Shown: piece after piece, positions 59,053 through 64,000 of the stretch
Numbering within the stretch: the first letter of the stretch is position 1
How the letters are laid out: the number at the start of each line of letters is the position of its first letter
Source: Oscillospiraceae bacterium
Lineage (GTDB): Bacteria; Bacillota; Clostridia; Oscillospirales; Oscillospiraceae
Length of the DNA: 64,000 bases
Assembly: GCA_015068325.1 (NCBI GenBank)
Contig: SVKQ01000004.1
Coordinates: forward strand, 1 to 64,000
Reading direction: 5' to 3'
Program-made: the position numbers and the translations under genes
Notes under the pieces: generated by a model
Database searches by the model: none
Told to the model about the DNA's origin: nothing
The model's input: the letters and a program-made list of their open reading frames with translations, nothing else

Positions 59053-60176
59053 GTGGCCGCCCTTTCTGCGGGGGCTTCATCTGTCCTGCCGCACAGCCAG
59101 TCGGTCCCGAAACGGCCGGTCAGCAGGTCGCACAGCACCAGCGCGGCGACGCTATCCACCACCACCCGGGCCCGGTGGACGATGGCGGGATCATGGCGCC
59201 CGCGGATCTGCAGAGGAACGCTCTCTCCGCTGCGGAGGTCCACCGTCTCCTGCTCCCTGGCGATAGAGGGGGTGGGCTTGACCGCACAGCGGAACAGAAT
59301 CGGCATCCCGTTGGTAATGCCGCCGTTGATACCGCCGTTGTGGTTGGTTTTCGTGACGACGCGGCCATTTTTCAAACAGAAACTGTCGTTGCAGCAACTG
59401 CCGGCGGCGTCTGCCATGGCGAAGCCGTCGCCGAACTCCACACCCTTGACGGCGGGAATGCTGAACAGCGCGTGAGAGAGGAGACCCTCCACCGTGTCGA
59501 ACCACGGCTCACCCACGCCGGCGGGCAGACCGGTCACGGCCGTTTCCAGCACGCCGCCCACGCTGTCGCCGTCGGCAGCGGCCCGGAGGACAGCCTGCTG
59601 CATGGCCTGAGCGGCGGCTCTGTCCAGCACGGCAAACGGCATGGTGTTCAAGGCGGCGAGGTCCGACGCCAAATCACCGAAGGGACGGTCGGAGAGGCCA
59701 CTGCAGCGGAGGATGTGGGTGCCAATGCAGATACCCTTGCTGCGCAGCGCCGTGAGGGCGATGGCACCCGCCGCCACCAGCGCGGCAGTGAGGCGTCCGC
59801 TGAAGTGGCCGCCGCCGCGGTAGTCCTGATGACCGTGGTACTTGCATTGTGCGGTGTAGTCGGCGTGACCGGGGCGTGGCAGGTGGCGCAGGGCGGTGTA
59901 GTCGCCGCTGCGGGTGTCGGTGTTGGGGATCAGGATGCACAGGGGCGTGCCGGTGGTTTTCCCCTCGAATACGCCGCTGACAATGGAGAACGCATCCGCC
60001 TCGCGCCGGGCCGTACTGAGATCGCCGGCGGGACGCCGCAGCGTCAACTGATCGGCGATGAACGACTCGTCCACCGGGATGCCGGGTGCCAGACCGTCCA
60101 TGACGGCGCCGATGGCGGGGCCGTGGCTCTCACCGAAAAGCGTTACGATCAGATTCTGTCCAAAGCTGTTCTTCAT
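59049..60176 (-). CDS. aroC: chorismate synthase
   Basis: Encodes 375 aa. FMN-dependent elimination of EPSP to chorismate. GESHGPAIGAVMDGLAPG, RRPAGDLSTARREAD, FEGKTTGTPLCILI, RPGHADYTAQCKYHGHQDYRGGGHFSGR and the late TNHNGGINGGITNGMPI are the family signatures. It overlaps both neighbours by 4 nt (ATGA), so it is tightly coupled to the CM-aroB and aroE-aroK genes. Confidence 0.95.
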   Translation of the reverse strand: MKNSFGQNLIVTLFGESHGPAIGAVMDGLAPGIPVDESFIADQLTLRRPAGDLSTARREADAFSIVSGVFEGKTTGTPLCILIPNTDTRSGDYTALRHLPRPGHADYTAQCKYHGHQDYRGGGHFSGRLTAALVAAGAIALTALRSKGICIGTHILRCSGLSDRPFGDLASDLAALNTMPFAVLDRAAAQAMQQAVLRAAADGDSVGGVLETAVTGLPAGVGEPWFDTVEGLLSHALFSIPAVKGVEFGDGFAMADAAGSCCNDSFCLKNGRVVTKTNHNGGINGGITNGMPILFRCAVKPTPSIAREQETVDLRSGESVPLQIRGRHDPAIVHRARVVVDSVAALVLCDLLTGRFGTDWLCGRTDEAPAERAAT

Positions 60177-61465
60177 GCGTCTTCCGCTCCTTTCAAAATG
60201 ACGGGCAGGAGAGCCTGCAGTTCCGCTAGGGTGACAGACCGCATGACGAAGTGGCCCGCCTCATGTACCTCTGTCACCGTGATGTGGGTGCCGTCAGCCT
60301 TTTTGTCATGCAAAAGGGCATCCAGCAGGCGTGACTCATCCGCACGGCAGGAGGTGGGCAGACCCAACTGCTCCAGTACACGGATCAGGCGGCAGCGCAC
60401 ATCGGGGGCGCAGAGAGGCAGCATACCCAACGCCACGCACTCGCCGTGGAGCAGATCGGGGCGGACAGCCTCGATGGCGTGGCCGATGGTGTGGCCGAAG
60501 TTCAGTACGCGCCGCAAACCTGCCTCTTTCTCATCTTGGGCGACCACATCCGCCTTGATGCGCAGAGCCCGGGCGATGATCTCGTCCAAGGGAAGGGATG
60601 AGAAGCCGGACTCCAACTGTTCAAACAGCTCCCGATCAGAGGTCAGGGCCATTTTGACGATCTCTGCCTGGCCGGCGGCCAGTTGCCGGGGAGGAAGTGT
60701 ATCCAGCACCGAGGGATCGATCAGCACCGCTTTGGGAGGATAGAAGGCACCCACGATGTTTTTGAGCCCGGCAAAGTCGATAGCGGTCTTGCCACCGATG
60801 GAGGAGTCCACCTGGGCAAGCAGGGTGGTGGGAATGTTGTAGAAGTCGACGCCGCGCATATACATCGAGGCTGCGAATCCGGCCAGATCGCCCACGACGC
60901 CGCCTCCCACGGCTGCCACGCAGTCGCTGCGGGTGAAACCGGAGTCCAGCATGCGGCCCAGGAGAAGCTGCAGCGTATCAAAGCTTTTGCTGCCCTCGCC
61001 CTGTGGGATACATATGACGAAGGGGTCCCGACACTGTGCGGCGATGAGGTCGGCATACGCAGTCGGGACGCCGTCGTCAGTAACCACCAGCACCTTGCGC
61101 TGCAGATTCAGGTGCTGCGACGCATGCCGGATACTGTCCCGCGCAAGGACAATGTCGTAGCCCAGACCGGTCGTCCGAAGAGCGGGACAGGCATCGGCTG
61201 CCAGCAGGTCATGCTGATATCGTTTTGAAACAGCCATCACGTTCTGTAGAAAAACAGTGTAATAAGGGCGAAGCGCCTCCGAGGGAAGTGTGGACATGTT
61301 GTGGGAGATGACGGCGCGCTCCCGGGCCTCGTCCAGAATCGGCAGACCGTGGTCGCGCTTATAGGCGGCAATCGTCCCGACTGCCTCCATGCGTTTGCAG
61401 AAAAGCGCCGCTATTTCGCGGTCTGTGTTGTTGATGATTGCCCGGGCCTGCTCCAGCTCACTCAT
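60173..61465 (-). CDS. aroB: chorismate mutase-3-dehydroquinate synthase fusion
   Basis: Encodes 430 aa from ATG 61465 (GAGGTG 6 nt upstream). Residues 1-~86 are an AroQ-class chorismate mutase: the E. coli active-site set Arg11/Arg28/Lys39/Asp48/Arg51/Glu52 maps to Arg8, Arg25, Lys36, Asp45, Arg48, Glu49 with identical spacing, plus Gln84. Residues ~95-430 are AroB (DHQ synthase): GEGSKSFDTLQ, AVGGGVVGDLAGFAASMYMRG, PTTLLAQVDSSIGGKTAID, GHTIGHAIEA (zinc/NAD ligands). One polypeptide thus holds the second step of the pathway and the first step after chorismate. First gene of the operon after the attenuator. Confidence 0.9.
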   Translation of the reverse strand: MSELEQARAIINNTDREIAALFCKRMEAVGTIAAYKRDHGLPILDEARERAVISHNMSTLPSEALRPYYTVFLQNVMAVSKRYQHDLLAADACPALRTTGLGYDIVLARDSIRHASQHLNLQRKVLVVTDDGVPTAYADLIAAQCRDPFVICIPQGEGSKSFDTLQLLLGRMLDSGFTRSDCVAAVGGGVVGDLAGFAASMYMRGVDFYNIPTTLLAQVDSSIGGKTAIDFAGLKNIVGAFYPPKAVLIDPSVLDTLPPRQLAAGQAEIVKMALTSDRELFEQLESGFSSLPLDEIIARALRIKADVVAQDEKEAGLRRVLNFGHTIGHAIEAVRPDLLHGECVALGMLPLCAPDVRCRLIRVLEQLGLPTSCRADESRLLDALLHDKKADGTHITVTEVHEAGHFVMRSVTLAELQALLPVILKGAEDA

Positions 61466-61480
61466 GGTCATCACCTCACC

Positions 61481-61525
61481 GGAAGAATAAAAGAAAGCGG
61501 TTCCGCGCGAAACAGAACCGCTTTC
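61481..61525 (-). terminator. attenuator terminator ahead of CM-aroB
   Basis: On the minus strand, stem GAAAGCGGTTC (61525-61515) pairs with 61503-61493 (11 bp perfect) and is followed by TTCTTTTATTCTTCC. It lies between the leader peptide and the first structural gene, 28 bp before the ATG. Confidence 0.8.
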
Positions 61526-61558
61526 ACAGAGTAGAAAAAGCTACTGCTTACGCTCGAA

Positions 61559-61663
61559 TCAGGACATGGAGCGGGCGCAATAGGAGTAGCCCGCATCGAT
61601 GCGAACGAAAGCACAATAGGAGCCCAGCATGCCCCGGGTGTCGGCGACAGAAATCTGATCCAT
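61559..61663 (-). CDS. 34-residue leader peptide of the aromatic operon (Tyr-containing)
   Basis: ATG 61663 has a near-ideal AAAGGAG site 7 nt upstream. The peptide begins MDQISVADTRGMLGSYC and ends GYSYCARSMS. Tyr codons are at 16, 26 and 28 and a Phe codon at 19. Codons 26 (TAC) and 28 (TAT) lie in the loop of a hairpin with stem GCGGGC/GCCCGC (61593-61588 with 61576-61571). An intrinsic terminator follows. The two SYCA-containing segments look like a partial duplication. Best read as a transcription-attenuation leader responding to tyrosyl-tRNA; it could alternatively encode a short functional peptide. Confidence 0.65.
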   Translation of the reverse strand: MDQISVADTRGMLGSYCAFVRIDAGYSYCARSMS

Positions 61664-61702
61664 GACGAAGCTCCTTTCCATAGAAGTAGGTATGTGTTTA
61701 CT

Positions 61703-61731
61703 ATGATAGTACGTTGCAGCGGAAAAAGCAA
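61703..61731 (-). promoter_or_regulatory. sigma-A-type promoter of the aromatic operon leader
   Basis: On the minus strand, TTGCTT (61731-61726), 17-bp spacer, TATCAT (61708-61703). Confidence 0.6.
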
Positions 61732-61759
61732 CGGGCAATTTGCATTTTTCCTGTTTTCC

Positions 61760-62836
61760 TCATTCGCCGTAGGTCAGCTCAGCGTCCAGACCGATGACGC
61801 AGATGTAGCTGTGTCCCACCTGTAGCGAGAGAGGCGTGCCGTCGGCGTGGTAATAGGTGAAGGGCTCGTAGATGCTCGCCTTGCTCCAGGTGATGGGCTC
61901 GGCCTTGCCGCCGCAGAAGAAGACGCCTTCACCGGTGCCTTCCAGATCAATGTTCATATGGCCCTTGGCATCGCCGCTGTTGGTCACGCTGGTACGCAGC
62001 ACCAGCAGGTTGGTGGTGCCCACCTGTTCGCCGGTGTTGCCGTCCACATAAGGGGCGTTGTACTCGCTGATCATGTACAGACCGGATTCGGCGTCATAGT
62101 CGAAGAGGCCAGTCTTGTAGTTGGAGAAACGGACGGAGATGTGGTTGGCGGCCTGACCGCCCTCCGGCGTGGCGACTTCTACATAGGTGACGGGATAGAT
62201 GTAATCCTCCTCATGCTGCCGGCGTACGGACGATGATTCCAAGTAATTTGCGATGTTTTCACCGGAGGTCATCAGCGTATGCTCATAGGACATGGTTTTG
62301 CGTCGCTCGGTGTCACGCCAATAAGGATCTCCTTCCTTGCTGATACTGGGTACACCATAATTGCTGATCATATTTCGGGCGGCACCGCTGCCCCCGGCGT
62401 GGAAATAGATGGCGTCCATGCCGATCACAGTCTCCACGAAACAAGGGCGGGCGCTGCGGACAGAGCCGATGGTGCCCGCCTGAGAGGGATCCTGATAGAA
62501 TGCCACCATGCGGGTGATACCGCCTTCCACATTAAACTCAAAAATCATGTCTGCGTCGGACTGTCCGTGCTGTGGCAGGGCGACATGGATGTTGTTCAGC
62601 ATCACCGCCACGGGGCGGGCCTTGGCTAACTCCTCATCTTCCATGGGCTCGCCGGTCAGGGGGTTGACGATGGCGGGAATCTCCGGCTCCGGCTCTGGCT
62701 CCGGAACGGGGTCCACGTTCTCCTCCGGAATATTGTTGTCGATGTTGTCGGCGGTGTCCTCACTGGTGCCGCCACAGGCTGTGCAGGCCAGCAGCATCAG
62801 TGCGGCCAGCAGAAAACTGAGGATCCTCTTGTACAT
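61760..62836 (-). CDS. DUF3048-domain lipoprotein (YerB-like)
   Basis: Encodes 358 aa. Signal peptide with lipobox (ALMLLACTAC, Cys18 or Cys21), then an acidic PEPEPEPE linker, then a DUF3048 N-terminal domain (NPLTGEPMEDEELAKARPVAVMLNNIHVALPQHG, IGSVRSARPCFVETV, YFHAGGSGAA) and C-terminal domain. Exported and lipid-anchored. The Bacillus homologue YerB is uncharacterised. GGGAGG precedes ATG 62836. It is separated from the aromatic operon by its promoter and is divergent from the DUF4364 gene. Confidence 0.88.
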   Translation of the reverse strand: MYKRILSFLLAALMLLACTACGGTSEDTADNIDNNIPEENVDPVPEPEPEPEIPAIVNPLTGEPMEDEELAKARPVAVMLNNIHVALPQHGQSDADMIFEFNVEGGITRMVAFYQDPSQAGTIGSVRSARPCFVETVIGMDAIYFHAGGSGAARNMISNYGVPSISKEGDPYWRDTERRKTMSYEHTLMTSGENIANYLESSSVRRQHEEDYIYPVTYVEVATPEGGQAANHISVRFSNYKTGLFDYDAESGLYMISEYNAPYVDGNTGEQVGTTNLLVLRTSVTNSGDAKGHMNIDLEGTGEGVFFCGGKAEPITWSKASIYEPFTYYHADGTPLSLQVGHSYICVIGLDAELTYGE

Positions 62837-62939
62837 ACATATGCCTCCCGGGTACAACATATAGAATTGCCTGTATTTATCATAGCAGATATGTCGGGTA
62901 ATTGCAATTCGGATGGGGAGAAAATTTGTCGTGTTCCCC

Positions 62940-62968
62940 TGTACAAATGTGAAAAAAGACGGTATAAT
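62940..62968 (+). promoter_or_regulatory. probable promoter of the DUF4364 gene
   Basis: Perfect TATAAT (62963-62968) with TGTACA (62940-62945) at a 17-bp spacing. Confidence 0.5.
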
Positions 62969-63011
62969 CAATCATAAGAACATAGGAGATCACAGGAAAG
63001 GAGGCGCTGAC

Positions 63012-63542
63012 GTGGGCGTTGGATTTATCCGCGACAAGATCGAGATCAAATTCTTGATCCTGTATATTGCGGCGAGGGTGATCGAGCCGCTGCCGCTGGA
63101 GGGAATGCAGGAGCTGACCATGTGTGATGAGGGCATTGACTATTTTGCTTTTTCTGAGTGCCTCAACGACCTGGTCCGCACCGAGCATCTGCGGCTGACC
63201 GAGGAGGGGACCTACTGCATCACGCCGAAGGGACTGAAGAACAGCGAGATTTGCCAGACGAGCCTGCCGTATTCCATCCGCGTGCGCACAGACCAGAACG
63301 TGGCAGTCTACAACAGGCAGCTGTTGCGCCGTGCACAAGTGCGCGGCCAGGTGACGCCACGCGACAGCGGGACATTCACAGTGGAGTTGTCTCTGAGTGA
63401 CGATCTGGAGAATGTGATGCGTCTGCAGCTGATGGTGGCGACGGAAGAGATGGCCCGCGACCTGGCGGAGCGCTTTCGGCGGAGTCCGGAGAAGACCTAT
63501 TCCCGGTTGTTAGCGGCTCTGTATCCGGAGGAAGATCAGTAA
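63012..63542 (+). CDS. DUF4364-family protein (PadR/winged-helix-like)
   Basis: Encodes 176 aa from GTG 63012, 7 nt after GGAAAGGAGG. The first ~90 residues, FIRDKIEIKFLILYIAAR...CLNDLVRTEHLRLTEEGTYCITPKGLKNSEIC, look like a small winged helix with an open 'LVRTEHLRLTEEGTYCITPKG' wing, followed by a beta-rich C-terminal domain. The family is conserved in Clostridia and uncharacterised. Single gene with promoter and strong terminator. Confidence 0.8.
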   Translation: MGVGFIRDKIEIKFLILYIAARVIEPLPLEGMQELTMCDEGIDYFAFSECLNDLVRTEHLRLTEEGTYCITPKGLKNSEICQTSLPYSIRVRTDQNVAVYNRQLLRRAQVRGQVTPRDSGTFTVELSLSDDLENVMRLQLMVATEEMARDLAERFRRSPEKTYSRLLAALYPEEDQ

Positions 63543-63564
63543 AGCAAAATTCCGTAAAGCGAAT

Positions 63565-63595
63565 CCCCTGTACATTTGTACAGGGGTCTTTTTTT
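63565..63595 (+). terminator. terminator after the DUF4364 gene
   Basis: A 9-bp stem CCCCTGTAC (63565-63573 with 63578-63586) with an ATTT loop, followed by TCTTTTTTTG. Confidence 0.85.
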
Positions 63596-63603
63596 GTGCA
63601 CCG

Positions 63604-63632
63604 GCATATCGGGGGACAACCCGTCATAGAGT
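63604..63632 (+). promoter_or_regulatory. sigma-E-like promoter of spoIIIA
   Basis: -35 GCATATC (63604-63610, 6 of 7 to KMATATT), 14-bp spacer, -10 CATAGAGT (63625-63632). The spoIIIA operon is a known sigma-E target in Bacillus. Confidence 0.6.
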
Positions 63633-63658
63633 AGACCATCAAAAAGGAGATGGGTGAC

Positions 63659-64000
63659 TTGGGTATGCGTGACGGGACGGAGCGGTATATAGAGGCGGCA
63701 GAACTGCTGCCATTTCGTTGGCAGCGGGCGGCGAAAGCGCTGCCGGCAGAGCAGAAGGGATTGGCAGAGGAGTTTCGCCTGCGGGCGGGACATCCGGTAA
63801 CGGTGCTGTTGCCGGAGGGAGAGCTGCCGCTCGATGGCGGGGGATTACGGGTGACGGCGGGGGATCTGGAGCAAATGTGCGACCGGCTCACCGGGTATTC
63901 TCGTTATGCCGCCACAGAGACGCTGCGTCAGGGATATCTGACGGCGGAGGGGGGCTTCCGTGTCGGCGTATGCGGCACCGCTGTCATGGATGGAGGCGTC
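63659..64000 (+). CDS. spoIIIAA: stage III sporulation protein AA, N-terminal part (cut by window edge)
   Basis: The frame is open to the last base. Visible residues include LPAEQKGLAEEFRLRAGHPVTVLLPEG, VTAGDLEQMCDRLTGYSRYAATETLRQGYLTAEGGFRVGVCGTAV. This matches the N-terminal domain of SpoIIIAA, the secretion-type ATPase of the mother cell-forespore channel; its Walker motifs lie beyond the window. TTG 63659 is 9 nt from AAAGGAG and is preferred; ATG 63665 is the alternative. Expected to head spoIIIAA-AH. Confidence 0.88.
   Translation, partial: MGMRDGTERYIEAAELLPFRWQRAAKALPAEQKGLAEEFRLRAGHPVTVLLPEGELPLDGGGLRVTAGDLEQMCDRLTGYSRYAATETLRQGYLTAEGGFRVGVCGTAVMDGGV

Overview
The window is about 60% G+C by eye and comes from a spore-forming, Gram-positive Clostridia-type bacterium. 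It carries spoIIGA-sigE, spoIVA, spoIIAA-spoIIAB-sigF and the start of spoIIIAA, a class B sortase, HPr kinase, RapZ/YvcK/WhiA, a T-box leader and a Bacillus-type LexA operator. Gene content, G+C and the GGGtGRT pair point to Oscillospiraceae (Oscillibacter/Dysosmobacter/Flavonifractor relatives). This placement is inference, because no 16S gene is present.

Layout. 1-4.1 kb: the tail of an Ig-like surface protein, a small secreted/membrane ORF, threonine aldolase, sortase B, a DivIVA-like coiled coil, tRNA-Arg(ACG) and a broken SDR gene. 4.1-13.9 kb: aspartate-family and nitrogen metabolism, with hom-lysC-asd on the minus strand diverging from thrC-thrH on the plus strand, then asnA, a compositionally different Nudix gene and glnN (GSIII). 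13.9-18.4 kb: gltX, trpS and the NifU-like/GGGtGRT pair. 18.4-21.1 kb: a two-sided remnant of a phage/ICE polyvalent protein and an unknown three-gene Pro-rich/helical cluster. 21.2-25.4 kb: nth, rarA, DUF951 with a 31-residue membrane peptide, a Dabb protein, spoIIGA-sigE. 25.6-30.9 kb: a two-TM protein and a complete branched-chain amino acid ABC transporter. 31-38.1 kb: spoIVA, a barnase/barstar-like pair, T-box-controlled valS and the spoIIA operon. 38-43 kb: a LexA-box-rich divergent region between a predicted DNA-repair operon (38-aa membrane peptide, TIGR03916 radical SAM, TIGR03915) and a PcrA-type helicase. 43-53 kb: rpmB, hprK, glcK, murB, rapZ, yvcK, whiA, a redox-type Cys protein and dnaE. 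53-54 kb: an unknown Cys-rich protein behind a sigma-E-like promoter. 54-61.7 kb: a minus-strand operon for all seven shikimate steps plus chorismate mutase and prephenate dehydrogenase, containing two gene fusions and preceded by a leader peptide and attenuator. 61.7-64 kb: a DUF3048 lipoprotein, a DUF4364 protein and spoIIIAA (cut by the window edge).

The most interesting items are: (i) the aromatic operon, with a chorismate mutase-AroB fusion, an AroE-AroK fusion and a 34-codon leader whose Tyr codons sit in a hairpin ahead of an intrinsic terminator, suggesting tyrosine attenuation; (ii) three LexA-like boxes arranged around a strong promoter for the TIGR03915/TIGR03916 repair pair, with a tiny membrane peptide as first gene, suggesting an SOS-induced module; and (iii) the uncharacterised NifU-like/GGGtGRT pair. 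Function calls rest on recognisable motifs and family resemblance read by eye; no database search was run.
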